This document shows positions 18,887-28,983 of a stretch of DNA of 64,000 bases, in pieces (the first letter of the stretch is position 1; every line of letters starts with the position of its first letter). The position numbers and the translations under genes were made by a program. Origin of the DNA: Methanosarcina thermophila TM-1 (GTDB lineage Archaea; Halobacteriota; Methanosarcinia; Methanosarcinales; Methanosarcinaceae); NCBI RefSeq assembly GCF_000969885.1, contig NZ_CP009501.1:1674001-1738000 (forward strand). The letters run 5' to 3'. The notes under the pieces are model-generated. The model worked only from the letters and a program-made list of their open reading frames with translations, was not told the DNA's origin and searched no databases.

Positions 18887-20905
18887 TTATCCTTGAACCC
18901 CTTCAAAGAACTTTCTGATACTGCAAAGATCCTCAGGTTTTCCAAGGAGAATACAGGCATCCTTTGCCTGAAGAAGGAAATTGTCTTCTGGATTACAGAT
19001 AAGGTCAGAGCCTCTGCTGACGGAGAGTACAGTTACCCCATGCTTTTTCCTGAAGTCCAGATCTGCCAGGGTTTTTCCATCGAGACTTGAACCATGCCCA
19101 ACTTTAAGAACCTGAATCTCAACGCCTGGAAGCCCATACTTTATATCGAATTCGTTATCAATACCTGTATTAACTGACAATTTTCTCATCATTCTGTAGC
19201 CGTTAGCCCGCACTTCATTTACCAGCTTTTCAATATCCTCTCGTGGAATCAGATACTTTTCCAGCAGGCGGACAAAAATTTCCACAGAGGTTTCATATTG
19301 CACGGGAATGATTTCATCCGCACCCAGAGCATTAAGGTGTTTCATTTCCTGTAAATCCCGTACTTTTGCGATAATGCAAATATTCGGATTCAGTTGTTTT
19401 GAGATCTCCACTATTTTCCCTGTAGCGGCTGCATCTGAAATCCCGATAATAAGCACTCTCGCATTCTTGACGCCTGCATGTTCCAGTACAGCCTCAAGTG
19501 TTGCATCTCCATAGTGAATATTTTCCCCTTTCTGTTTCTCCTGTTTAACAGTTTCAGGGTTTGCTTCTACAATGATATAAGGGATACCTGCGGCTTTTGC
19601 AGCCTTTGAGACTGTTCTTCCGGTAAAACCGAAACCTACGATTATTAAATGATCTTTCACCCCAGGTTCAGCCTGTTCCTCTTCTTTGATGGGTTCTGAG
19701 TATAACCCGTGTACCAATTTCATTCCATGAGGCATACCTGAAACCTTTCTAATAAGGGTATCAGCAGACTTATAAGAGGCATTGATCAAAAAAGGTGTAA
19801 TTGCCATACTAAGAATTGAAACAGCCATAAATTCTTGATAAAATTCCCGTGTCAGGAGAGAATATTCCACTCCCAGCGTAGCAAGAACAAAGGAGAATTC
19901 TCCTATCTGTGAAAGTGCAACCCCCGTCAATATAGTAGTGCGTAGAGAAGACCCAAGAAGAAAAGTACCCATTATTCCTGCAATTGATTTCAGGACAATA
20001 ATACCAATCGTTGCAAAAGTGAGGACGGGGAGGTTATCAATTACATAGTTTATATCGAGCAGCATGCCTACAGACACAAAAAAGAAACTCATAAACATGT
20101 CTTTCAAGGGTGAAACATTCCCCATTGCCTGCTGGCTGTATTGAGACCCAGAGATAACTATCCCTGCCAGAAAAGCCCCCAGTGCAAGAGATAACCCTAT
20201 ACTGGAGGTAAAGACAGATGCTGATAAACATATGAATACAACACTGACAAGGAATAATTCCTTACTTCCAGTTCTGCCCACATGGTAAAATATCCATGGG
20301 ACAATAAATTTGGCACTCAGGATAAAAACCAGGAGAATCAGAGAACCTTTTATGAAAACATCAGGAAGCGCCCCCTCAAAATTTACAGAGCTACCTGTAA
20401 GCATCGGAGCAATCATGATCTGAGGTACGATAGCAAGGTCCTGGAATATAAGGACTGCAAGCGAGATTTTTCCATGGGGAGTAAAAACCTCATTTCTGTC
20501 CTGAAGAATTTTGAGTACTACTGCAGTACTGCTATGTGAAATCAAAAAACATATGAAAATAGAGGTAATAGGACTGAAACCCAGAACTATGCATAAAATA
20601 AAAAATAAAATTGTTGTGAAAAGGAAATGGAGAGTTCCCCCTAATAATAAGGCTTTTTTCATTTTCTTGAGCTCATTTAGGGAGAGTTCAATTCCTATCG
20701 TGAAAAGCAAAAAGATTACACCGAGTTCGGTACTCAGGTCTACAATTTCTCCTCCATTAACAATCTCGAGCCCATAAGGCCCTATCAGCATTCCGATTAC
20801 AAGAAAACCCAGCACAGGAGGGAACTCAAATCTGTAGAATATTGTAAGAATTAGAATGGCAAAGCCCAGTATTACATCAACATTTGCCAGTAACGAGAGT
20901 GCCAT
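18887..20905 (-). CDS. CPA2-family cation:proton antiporter with RCK domains (KefB-like)
   Basis: 672 residues. About 12 membrane segments fill the first 390 residues (Na_H_exchanger fold). The TrkA_N/RCK domain begins near 410 with IIVGFGFTGRTVSKAA, the NAD-binding glycine motif. A TrkA_C domain occupies about 575-665. This architecture is that of potassium or sodium/proton antiporters gated by nucleotide. Ion specificity cannot be read from the sequence. The gene is alone, with a 340-base gap upstream. Confidence 0.9.
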   Translation of the reverse strand: MALSLLANVDVILGFAILILTIFYRFEFPPVLGFLVIGMLIGPYGLEIVNGGEIVDLSTELGVIFLLFTIGIELSLNELKKMKKALLLGGTLHFLFTTILFFILCIVLGFSPITSIFICFLISHSSTAVVLKILQDRNEVFTPHGKISLAVLIFQDLAIVPQIMIAPMLTGSSVNFEGALPDVFIKGSLILLVFILSAKFIVPWIFYHVGRTGSKELFLVSVVFICLSASVFTSSIGLSLALGAFLAGIVISGSQYSQQAMGNVSPLKDMFMSFFFVSVGMLLDINYVIDNLPVLTFATIGIIVLKSIAGIMGTFLLGSSLRTTILTGVALSQIGEFSFVLATLGVEYSLLTREFYQEFMAVSILSMAITPFLINASYKSADTLIRKVSGMPHGMKLVHGLYSEPIKEEEQAEPGVKDHLIIVGFGFTGRTVSKAAKAAGIPYIIVEANPETVKQEKQKGENIHYGDATLEAVLEHAGVKNARVLIIGISDAAATGKIVEISKQLNPNICIIAKVRDLQEMKHLNALGADEIIPVQYETSVEIFVRLLEKYLIPREDIEKLVNEVRANGYRMMRKLSVNTGIDNEFDIKYGLPGVEIQVLKVGHGSSLDGKTLADLDFRKKHGVTVLSVSRGSDLICNPEDNFLLQAKDACILLGKPEDLCSIRKFFEGVQG

Positions 20906-21247
20906 TTATTTTGTTCCTCCAGAAGTGAAATAAGTTTCTGGGCTTCCTGAAATCTCAGAGAACCAGGATAAACCCCCATTGAACATTGCTCCCATTTATA
21001 TCCACATACCTCAAATATTTTGGCTGTAAGATAAGAATATTTACGAAGATATATCGTTTTCGGTGGGAAGAGGGTTTAAAAATCCATTTAATTAATCCGC
21101 CTCAAAGTAATAATTAGAAAAATAATTGATAACCAAAACAAAGAACTAGCCGAAAGTTAATGAATAAATTAATTATATTGAATAAGCAGTTTTAACAGAA
21201 TTATACGACAAAGTACTGAACCCTGTGTTTGAGTACTGTACCTGTAT
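20906..21247. other. Intergenic spacer upstream of the antiporter
   Basis: 342 AT-rich bases. It should contain the antiporter promoter. No gene, hairpin or repeat is recognised. Confidence 0.45.
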
Positions 21248-21946
21248 TCACCATATTTTAGGAATTAGCCTGTATGTTCTCTTTGTGTAGTCCTCATAAC
21301 CTTTGACCTCCCGAACAAGGACTTCTTCTTCGCGTTTCAACCTGTATAAGAACAGGAGAACTAACATTGCCGATATGCTCAGGGTGAGGTAAGCATTCAG
21401 GATTAGTGGAACTCCGACTGCCTGTAATATGTTTCCTGCATAAGCCGGATGCCTTATGAATTTATAGGGACCATTTTCAATTAATTGATGGTTGTTTTTG
21501 ATCTCGATATGGGCAGAGAAATATTTGCCCAGCGTCCACATGCTCCAAGCTCTTATTCCCGTACCGATTAATGCAAATAATGCTCCAACGGCTGTAACTG
21601 CGAAATTATACTGCTGTAGAAAGCCGAATTTAAGGTGTGGATAAGAGATATACTCAAAAACAGGGGCAATCAGGAGAAGCCACCAGAAAAATAAAAGCAG
21701 GCTTCGGGTCCATCTTCTTGATTGCCTTCCTTTAAGATCTGATCCTCTGTATGCGACTTTTTCTGCCAGTAAATAAAGTAATAGGATCCCGGTATAAATG
21801 CAAATTAGCTTATGGTTTAAAAAGCTCCAGTTTTCAACAAGAAGCTTCCATGTTTCGGCAGCAAATAAAAGCATAACTATGTTTATAGCCCAGTTTATCC
21901 ATTCTCCCTTGTTTTCTGCTGCTTTCCAGTTCTCAAACTCTACCAT
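21248..21946 (-). CDS. Isoprenylcysteine carboxyl methyltransferase-like (ICMT/PEMT) membrane protein
   Basis: 232 residues with about five membrane helices. The signature RHPAYAGNILQAVGVPL (about 165-181) followed by EEEVLVREVKGYEDYTKRTYRLIP is the conserved C-terminal SAM-binding part of the ICMT/phospholipid methyltransferase superfamily. The acceptor is unknown in archaea; lipid or prenylated substrates are possible. Gene order gives no clue. Confidence 0.82.
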   Translation of the reverse strand: MVEFENWKAAENKGEWINWAINIVMLLFAAETWKLLVENWSFLNHKLICIYTGILLLYLLAEKVAYRGSDLKGRQSRRWTRSLLLFFWWLLLIAPVFEYISYPHLKFGFLQQYNFAVTAVGALFALIGTGIRAWSMWTLGKYFSAHIEIKNNHQLIENGPYKFIRHPAYAGNILQAVGVPLILNAYLTLSISAMLVLLFLYRLKREEEVLVREVKGYEDYTKRTYRLIPKIW

Positions 21947-22194
21947 TTACTTCTTTAATTAAATTAATTGTTTTTCTATTTTTCCAGGTGGTTACAAACT
22001 GCAGGCAGAAAAAGCGGTGAATGCGTAAAAAACAATCTTTGAACTCAAAAAATTGGTCTTTAAGTTGAGAACAATGTGTCTTTAAGCTGAAAACAGTTCA
22101 CTGGCGCAAAAATTAGGAAAGTTTTTGAAAAAACATGTAAGAAAACAAAAACGGCAGTGAGTAAGCGAGAAAACTACCGTCTGAAGGCAGAAAC

Positions 22195-22584
22195 TCAGGT
22201 TGCTCTGCCGTTGTGACAGAAGTGATTGTTTGGATTTGCATCTTTGAGGTCATACTCCTTCCAGACCTCACATGAGCCGCAGATGCATTTTCTATCAGGG
22301 TCAAGATCCGAACAGGTTGCCTCACCTTCCGAGCAGTATACCCCCGGAAAATCCTCAGGGTCCGGAACCTCGCCTTCTGGAAGATTTTCCATTAATTGTT
22401 TTGAACTTTTAAATTTATCCTGTGCACACTGACTGTCATCCTGCACTGGACACTGTGGACACCTGCACCTGTTAACATTTGCCCGATTATAGGGAACCAG
22501 GAAATTCGTACTCCTTTCAAAAGTTATATCTCTATCCCTGGGTGGAATAGGACTCCCCTCTTCAGTAGATATATTTCTTCCCAT
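22195..22584 (-). CDS. DUF2769 cysteine-rich protein, complete copy
   Basis: 129 residues, soluble. Ten or more cysteines are arranged as CRCPQCPV, VYCSEGEATC, KCICGSCEVW and HFCHNGRA, the DUF2769 pattern, and may bind zinc or an iron-sulfur cluster. The role is unknown. A related copy lies 250 bases upstream at 22842-23218; upstream sequences of the two genes are also similar, so the duplication included the promoter region. The start at 22584 is supported by alignment with the start region of the other copy. Confidence 0.8.
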   Translation of the reverse strand: MGRNISTEEGSPIPPRDRDITFERSTNFLVPYNRANVNRCRCPQCPVQDDSQCAQDKFKSSKQLMENLPEGEVPDPEDFPGVYCSEGEATCSDLDPDRKCICGSCEVWKEYDLKDANPNNHFCHNGRAT

Positions 22585-22841
22585 ACTCTGTTACCCCAAA
22601 CTTAATACTCCACTGGTTTTTCTATTTCAGGTTTCGGCTTTAGGGCATAAAAGCATTTTCAGTAGCCGAAAGAATATACGCTAGTGAGAGAGCAAATATA
22701 AAACATGATCCTGAGACGAGATCTGCAGCTTAGATAAGCTATCCAGCGAGAAAAATAAGGAATGAAAAAAAGTTGAAAAACGACGAAATTTATGCTTACA
22801 GGAAAAATTAAATGATATTTGTCTTAACCTTAGTGAGCAAA

Positions 22842-23111
22842 TCAGGTTGCTCTGCCGTGAAGGCAGAAGTGATTATTTGGATCTACTTTCTCAAGACCGT
22901 ACTCTTTCCAGACCTCACATGTACCGCAGATACATTCTCTGTCAAACTTGAGATCCTCACAGGTAGCTTTGCCTGTGGAGCAGTATATCCCTGGAACCTC
23001 TTCCGGATCTGGAACTCCCCCTGCGGGCATGCTTTCCATTAATTCTTTTGCGCTCTGAAGTTTTTCCTTCACACATTTACTGTCAGCCTGCACAGGGCAC
23101 ATTGAACACAT
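22842..23111 (-). CDS. DUF2769 cysteine-rich protein, second copy with 5' frameshift
   Basis: The cysteine pattern and C-terminus (CEVWKEYGLEKVDPNNHFCLHGRAT) match the copy at 22195. In the same frame, homology continues upstream of the ATG at 23111 (KVPYIKSNIERC, TSTREG) until a stop at about 23210. The best ribosome site (GGGAG, 7 bases before the ATG at 23218) opens a different frame, which runs into a stop. One base therefore seems to be missing between 23216 and about 23205. As it stands, the protein would start at 23111 and lack the first conserved cysteine, or not be made efficiently. It could equally be a sequencing error. Confidence 0.65.
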   Translation of the reverse strand: MCSMCPVQADSKCVKEKLQSAKELMESMPAGGVPDPEEVPGIYCSTGKATCEDLKFDRECICGTCEVWKEYGLEKVDPNNHFCLHGRAT

Positions 23112-23218
23112 GCATCTCTCAATATTTGATTTTATATAAGGAACCTTAGAATCTTTACCACTCTCGTTGGATATTATAGAACCCCCTTCCCTGGTTGATG
23201 TATTTTGCCTTTATTCAT

Positions 23219-23732
23219 AATATTCTCCCAAATTAGTACTCGGCTAGTACTCGGTCTTAGGCTTTGTTTTTGAAGTTTAAAAGCCTTTTCAGTTATAGAA
23301 CGGATAAACTGTAGATATTTAGAAGCTACTGCACTTGAAATTAAGTTATTTTATTTAAAATCAAACAAATGTTCTTAGAGCTTATCTAACTCTACATGAA
23401 AGTCAATCAGTATTATCTGGATTAATCTAATTAATTAAAGCCAAACTGGTTTAATTGAGATTAAATCAACTTAATTAAACCAGTTTTAATTGAGAATAAG
23501 CAGGGAAAAAATATTCCACCTGAAAGAAGTGAAGAAACATATCCAGCTGAGTCCTCGAATGATTGCTTTTTTCTCGTTTACCATATCAATGGAGCACAAT
23601 TAAGGATTAGCAGATCCACGCTGAAAAAGGATAATATTGTCATGGAGCTTCAGGATAAATTTGGGTTGTTCTTAAATTTCACTGACAGGATACAGTTCTC
23701 TTGTTTATTTGTAACCTCCCATGTTTAAAGTT
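23219..23732. other. Intergenic region upstream of the second DUF2769 gene
   Basis: 514 bases. The first 100 resemble the upstream region of the other DUF2769 gene (shared TTTAGG, AAAAGC.TTTTCAG). Near 23425-23490 lies an AT-rich imperfect inverted repeat built on TTAATTAAACCAGTTTTAATTGAGA. No gene is seen. Confidence 0.4.
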
Positions 23733-24203
23733 TCAACCACGAGAGCCGTCATCAGTTTCTATATCTTCCGAGCTTACAACCGGATATCCTGCATCTATCC
23801 AGGCATTGATACCTCCTTCCATATTATATACCTCGGAATATCCTGCATCTACAAGCATTGTACTTGCCGACACACTTCTGCGCCCTGATTTGCAATAAAC
23901 CAGTACTTTCTTCCTAGGAACTTCATCTATGCGAGCTTCGAGCAAACGTTCTGAGCTTAAATTCGATCCTGAGACGTTGCTTACGGGAATAAGGGTTGCC
24001 CCTTTGATATGCGAGGAGTTAAACTCGTCAGGCGTGCGCACATCAAGTATGAATACATTGCCTTCTTCAATCATCCCTTCTGCCTCATGTACGCTTACAT
24101 TCTCAAACCCTGAAGGATTTTCTATTTCCTTTTCTTTTCCCTGTTCTGTAAAGATCAGGAATGTTGCTAAAAACAAGAGAATAAGAACACTGAGACATAT
24201 CAA
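23733..24203 (-). CDS. Exported or membrane-anchored rhodanese-domain protein
   Basis: About 156 residues. An N-terminal hydrophobic segment (about 2-18) is followed by a single rhodanese domain. The substrate-entry motif FILDVRTPDEFNSSHIKGA and the active-site loop VYCKSGRRS (catalytic Cys) are intact. It probably transfers sulfane sulfur outside the membrane; the acceptor is unknown. Start is uncertain: the frame opens after a TGA at about 24220. The listed TTG at 24203 has GGAG only one base away, and a GGAGG lies 22 bases upstream. Confidence 0.8.
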   Translation of the reverse strand: MICLSVLILLFLATFLIFTEQGKEKEIENPSGFENVSVHEAEGMIEEGNVFILDVRTPDEFNSSHIKGATLIPVSNVSGSNLSSERLLEARIDEVPRKKVLVYCKSGRRSVSASTMLVDAGYSEVYNMEGGINAWIDAGYPVVSSEDIETDDGSRG

Positions 24204-25030
24204 ACTCCGTTTGTTCGATCAGATTCCTCCAGCATTATAAATTTAAAACTCGAATAAATTTAAAACTCGAGGTAAATGGACGCATTTACTTTTTTGCCAG
24301 TATGAACAGGCATTCTATATAAATTATTTTTAACTGTAAAAACTATCTCATGATATAACTATCTTTCCTCGAAAGAAGAGTAATAACTCTTAAAAATTGA
24401 GCTTTTTATTCTTAGTCCAGGTTGGCTCCATTCCGGCAATTTATCAGGCAAATCCAGAAATAAAAATAAAAATTAAGCAGATCGAAAAGTAAACTGAGAC
24501 TCTGGAGAAGAAAGATTATCTGAAAAATAACCAGCAAGAAAAAAACGGAAAGTTGACCGTCGGATAAAAAATAAAAACAATTATTCAGATCTTGGGATAG
24601 TTTTATGGATGAAAACAGGATAAATGCAAGAAAAACAGGATAAATGCAGAAAAAGCAGGAATTAAAAAAAAACAGATTTAAAAATTAAAAACCGCCGCAA
24701 ATCTTCAGAGTAAGAAGCAAAGTATACCTGCAGAGACATCAAATAAGGTTCATCCGCCGATCTATTTTGAGTCTACAGGTAAGTGAAGGATTGGAAGATC
24801 CCCTTACAAATATTTCCTTATTTCCTTATTTCCTTATATGTTTTAAAATCTAGCAGGGTCTTTCACCCCTGAAATCTAACGTGGGACTGTACTAATGGGC
24901 TTACGAATTTGCATGTTTTGCAGCAGGTTAATCCAGTTATACTTTATAACTGATCAGTTTAGCACCAGCATTTGTTCTTTCCGAAGGAATCAAAACCAAA
25001 GAAATTACATTTGCCTCCAAAACCAAACTT
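24204..25030. other. Long gene-free region
   Basis: 827 bases with no open frame I can support. AT-rich and purine-biased in parts; a short triple direct repeat TTTCCTTA lies near 24812-24838. Confidence 0.45.
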
Positions 25031-25243
25031 TTATTTGTCCCAACATTTACATCTGTCAAATTTGTCAAATCTATCGAATTTCTTATTTCGTATCAAATCT
25101 GTCGAATTTCTTATCGAATCTGTCGAATCTATCGAGTCGAATCTGCCGTATCCATCCTTTGCTGCGCTCACTGTAGTAGCTGAGATTGCAGCCATGAAAG
25201 AGATAAGCATGGGCATACACAATGCTTTCTTAAGCTTTACCAT
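25031..25243 (-). CDS. Small secreted protein with Asp/Phe/Arg repeats
   Basis: 70 residues. A clear signal peptide (basic MVKLKK, hydrophobic core, cleavage near VSA-A at about 28) is followed by 42 residues built from short repeats (RFDSIDSTDSI, RNSTDLIRN, KFDRFDKFDR) ending in KCKCWDK. GGAG lies 8 bases before the ATG, with the same GGAGTGTG context as the gene at 26407. No family is recognised. The C-terminal Cys/Trp motif resembles the repeat in that second protein, so they may be distant relatives. Confidence 0.55.
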   Translation of the reverse strand: MVKLKKALCMPMLISFMAAISATTVSAAKDGYGRFDSIDSTDSIRNSTDLIRNKKFDRFDKFDRCKCWDK

Positions 25244-26406
25244 TTACCACACTCCACAAATTTTTGTTATACTTTTAAATTTTATCTTTTCATTTAGATT
25301 CAGTAGGTAAGATGCAATCTAGGGTTAATTACAAATTCTGTTTTTTCATCGACGTAGTATTTAATGAATTATTTCCATCAATTCGTCATCCAGCACCTAT
25401 CATGGATAAGTATACCAGTTATAAAAATCCTGTATTATCCCCATATAATATACAGAAAGCCGATGAAAAGTAAATCCCTAATTATATTAGTACGTGATTA
25501 TAGTTTATAGAACATAATATTTAAAGAAATAATAATCAGGAGCCTATAATAATTGGAAATAGGCATTATCCAGTCCGGTTTAAGGAGAAATCATCTCAAA
25601 ATTGTTATTATGACAATAATTTTATATTAACAGCATTACCCAGTCTTTAAGCTCGGGATTATAATAATTTAAGATCCAAACTTAGGATCTATTTTCAGCT
25701 TCATATAACTAATTTTTTAATATGGTTAAAAGCTCAGTCTTGTATATACATTAAAGGAATTCATACAAAAATCAATATTTATCGATGAATTTCAGGAAAA
25801 GTGAACATCCAGTCAATTTTACACTGGAAGCTATTTCACAATCGGGAGAAATCCCATACTGCACAACATAATTATCTAAGTAAATTTCTGTTCATTAAAA
25901 AGAAATGGATGTTAAACAATTTCCTTGACTGTTTGAAATTTTCAGTAACGGGTTACCCTGATTAGCATAACAGATAAATCTCCTGATATTCGAGACAAGA
26001 AAAATCGCAATAACAAGAGAAATCACAATAATAAGAAAAATTTAAAAATTATAAAAATAACGTTAACTTTTCAGACGTATAATTATAAAAAAATTAATGA
26101 ACTCATTCGTAAGCTTGCTTCGGTAATTGCTGGTAAGCAAGGCAAAGAATTTACGCAATTCGATAAAAAAGATTAATCGCATGCGGCTTCAACTATTTAA
26201 TTCATAACATCTGTCGCAAACTTATTAATATCTTTTTTATCCATCAAGCACGTAAATCCTGTAAGGAGAATGCCTCCATCGGTATTTTAGATACTTTTAG
26301 ATACTAGGAAGCTGAAGATTTTGCTGTCCCAGAAATTCGACGCAGAGCTATCGAATGAGTATTAGTCTGTTTATTCTTTATACTTACATTCATGCAAGTT
26401 TAACTG
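25244..26406. other. Long gene-free region
   Basis: 1163 bases of AT-rich DNA. Its left part should hold the promoter for the 70-residue secreted protein. I see no frame with a ribosome site, no tRNA and no clear repeat. It could contain an untranslated RNA that cannot be recognised by eye. Confidence 0.45.
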
Positions 26407-26742
26407 TTAACACCATCCGCACCAGTTACAGCCGCTTCCAAAGAAGCCAGAGAAATTAAAGAACCCTACAAACTTGAAGCAAAACTGGCTGAAGATATAC
26501 TTGCACTGGCTGAAGTTGCACTTGCCTTTCCAGTCACACTTATCTTTCCAATCACACTTGCCTTTCCAGTCACACTTGCCTTTCCAGTCACACTTGCCTT
26601 TCCAGTCACACTTGCCTTTCCAGTCGCACTTGTCTTTACATTTACAATCTTTCCCGTCACATGCACTGGCTGACGCAGCTGTCAGTGACAGTACAAAGAG
26701 GACCATCACCAAAATACTCATTGTCTTTTTAAATATACCCAT
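26407..26742 (-). CDS. Secreted cysteine-rich CDWKGK repeat protein
   Basis: 111 residues. A signal peptide (about 1-27, ending ASASA) is followed by CDGKDCKCKDK and six tandem copies of a CDW-containing hexapeptide (mostly KGKCDW) and a degenerate seventh (KGKCNF). After that comes an aromatic Phe-rich tail ending GSGCNWCGWC. GGGAG lies 9 bases before the ATG. Cysteine every six residues next to Asp, Lys and Trp could bind metal or form disulfide ladders; this is inference. No family is known to me. The DNA repeat is nearly perfect, so the copy number may vary between strains. Confidence 0.6.
   Translation of the reverse strand: MGIFKKTMSILVMVLFVLSLTAASASACDGKDCKCKDKCDWKGKCDWKGKCDWKGKCDWKGKCDWKDKCDWKGKCNFSQCKYIFSQFCFKFVGFFNFSGFFGSGCNWCGWC
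26525..26632 (-). repeat. 18-bp tandem repeat, six copies, coding
   Basis: Six consecutive 18-bp units (plus-strand form GCCTTTCCAGTCACACTT) with only a few substitutions, each encoding one KGKCDW-type hexapeptide of the secreted protein. Confidence 0.9.
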
Positions 26743-27460
26743 TTGTGTACACTCCCTAAATTGCTATGTTTCTAAATGTCGGCTTTGTAACACATTTTCA
26801 TCGTCAGATGGGGCGCTTGGAAATGATTTTTACCAGTTAATCATATATCCATGAATACTGGCTAATTAATCATCTTTTACTGCTGAAAATGCTCTAACGA
26901 TGAAATGGATACAAATCACGCCAACAATTGAGACATAAAGGAGATTATCATTTGAAGGATATAATATATACAGAAATATAAATAAGGAACAATAATCAAT
27001 TAAAGAGATATATTTAATAATATATATTTTACAAGTGCGTTCTGAGCATCCCGGACAATAATTTTTAATAAGAAAATTATAGAAATTCTTATTTTTTAGA
27101 AAATTTCCATATGAGATCCTATTTCAGCTTGACTTAACAGCCTCAAGGAGAATTTCTGTATAAATTCTATAATTAATTCAGAAGATAAATTTAAAAAGAC
27201 AAAATTAAACCCTGACATAGCTTGTAACCATGCCTGCGTAACACCCGAAAATGGCAGATAAACACAATTTAACAATAAGATTCAATTTTGTTAACTGGAT
27301 TCGCCTTTAATGTGACTAAAATTAATCTAGTAATAGTAACAAAGGTTAATTCTCGACACATAAGGATTTAATCTGGTCTTAGCCGATTTTTTGAGAAAGC
27401 CAGTAGACTACTTTATTAAAAGCACTGATGTCATTGGGAAAGAATAACAGCATTACTTTC
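26743..27460. other. Long gene-free region
   Basis: About 700 AT-rich bases between the divergent secreted repeat protein and the ferric-reductase-like gene. It should hold both promoters; nothing else is recognised. Confidence 0.45.
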
Positions 27461-27472
27461 GGGGGAAACATT

Positions 27473-28123
27473 TTGGATAAAGAGAAGGCGGGAAAATACA
27501 CAGGTCACAGCAAAGGTAGGGAAAGTTCGGGCAAAGGATCCTCAAATAAATATTTTTACCCGATCTACGGCATACTTCTACTCGTAACCATATTTATAAC
27601 GTATATTATTCTTCAAAACACTGAAGAACCTATTAGGACTATACGCAGGTTTGCAGGGACTTTCGGCTACCTGACCGTGTTCCTTGCAATAGTTACATCC
27701 GAATATATGGCTAAAATGAAAAAAATATCAGGACTTCCTTTTATGACAGCTCACCATAATCTGGCGAGAATTGGACTACTGCTAATCCTAATTCATCCAC
27801 TTACTTTTATTTTACAGGGGAGAGGAATAGGAATTTTTTCGCCGATTTCTCCGACAAACGTTTTCATTGGATTGGCAGGTCGTCCTGCTTTTTATCTCTT
27901 CTTTCTGGCTGCAGGTATTGCATTGTACAGAAAGAAATACAAAAATTGGAGGAAAGTCCACTATCTCAGTTACCTGGCTTTCTTACTCGTCACATTGCAT
28001 GCCCTGATGTTAGGTGACGACTTTGAATTAGCTATAATGAGGATACTTGCAATTGCAATGGCGATTACTGTGATAGTTATCTTCATACATAAAAGATCGG
28101 CGTCAGGGCGAAAAAGAAAATGA
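27473..28123 (+). CDS. Ferric reductase-like transmembrane protein
   Basis: About 216 residues with six membrane segments. Histidines in HHNLARIGLLLILIHPL and, one helix pair later, in RKVHYLSYLAFLLVTLHAL are placed as the two bis-heme pairs of the ferric-reductase/MsrQ superfamily. No FAD/NAD domain follows, so it is a heme-b membrane module that would pass electrons to or from a partner. The TTG at 27473 is preferred because GGGGG lies 7 bases upstream; the ATG at 27428 has no ribosome site. Confidence 0.78.
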   Translation: MDKEKAGKYTGHSKGRESSGKGSSNKYFYPIYGILLLVTIFITYIILQNTEEPIRTIRRFAGTFGYLTVFLAIVTSEYMAKMKKISGLPFMTAHHNLARIGLLLILIHPLTFILQGRGIGIFSPISPTNVFIGLAGRPAFYLFFLAAGIALYRKKYKNWRKVHYLSYLAFLLVTLHALMLGDDFELAIMRILAIAMAITVIVIFIHKRSASGRKRK

Positions 28124-28210
28124 ACAACAGAAACTGGGACAGAACCTGCAGTTTCAACTGAATAGATATTGACACCAGACACACTGCATAAAATTTTAGA
28201 AAATTTACTT

Positions 28211-28983
28211 TTATTCCTTTCCCAAAAGCCTGTTAATTTCACTGGAGAGTTTCTGTACCTCGCTGCGCATCTCTGCAATTTCTTTTGAGGAAAGCTCTTC
28301 TTTATCTTTTCCGATAAGCACGCTTGCCAAGGCTGCAGTTATGTACCCAAAAATTGAAAAAGCATAAACCGATAACGAAAAAGCCAGTATTCTTCCCTCG
28401 GGGGTAACTGGCCAGTAAGCACTTCCTATTGTAGTCATAATCATGGCTGTCCACCATAATGCGTCCCAGTATGAAGTAAACCCCGGACGCTCAAATTGTA
28501 CATTCCCGCTGCCCCAAGAAAGGTAACTAAAGCCGTGAGCAATAGAACATATCCCAAGCCCCGCTGCCTGATTATCTGTCGGACTGTTCTTAAGATCCGA
28601 TTAAAAGAAGAAAGAATCCGAACCAGGTTAAGAGATCAGACAGAATTTGCAAACCTGACAAGCCTGAATCCTTTAAATAGCCTTAAAACCCTCAACGCAG
28701 GCAAAAATAGGGAAAAAGCAACAAGCCAGTTACTCTTTAAATAATCCTTCTTTAACGGAGAAATGTACAATTCAATAAGAAAATCGACTATAAATATTCC
28801 CCAGATAACCAGACTTAATTTTTGCAAAGAAGAAGAGAGACCATACACAAAGTCGACAATAAGAAGAATAAGCCATAATAGTGACAGCAAAGTTAAAAGG
28901 AGATCAAAAAGATCGTTAATCTGAGAAAGAAGCTCTGCTCTTTCGTCTTTTAGTTGCTTCTTATCCATGTCTTCATGTCTCAC
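28211..28983 (-). pseudogene. Decayed voltage-gated-type ion channel gene
   Basis: Two frames together make one channel of the Methanosarcina ion_trans_2 type. The 28636-28983 part holds membrane segments S1-S4 with arginines (LRVLRLFKGFRLVRFA). It ends at an in-frame TGA (28636-28638) where CGA (Arg) would be expected, and the frame stays open behind it (SLNLVRILSSFNR). A second lesion, one missing base near 28494-28497, shifts into the frame FERPGFTSYWDALWWTA followed by the pore (MTTIGSAYWPVTPEGR), the last helix and a coiled-coil tail. Two independent lesions make a functional full-length channel unlikely. Confidence 0.85.

Noticed and set aside
26474-26854. 126-codon plus-strand frame through the CDWKGK repeat
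   Set aside because: Antisense to a gene with signal peptide and ribosome site; the repeat keeps the antisense frame open.
28636-28638. Readthrough of the TGA in the channel gene
   Set aside because: TGA is not recoded in Methanosarcina as far as known, and a second frameshift lies downstream.
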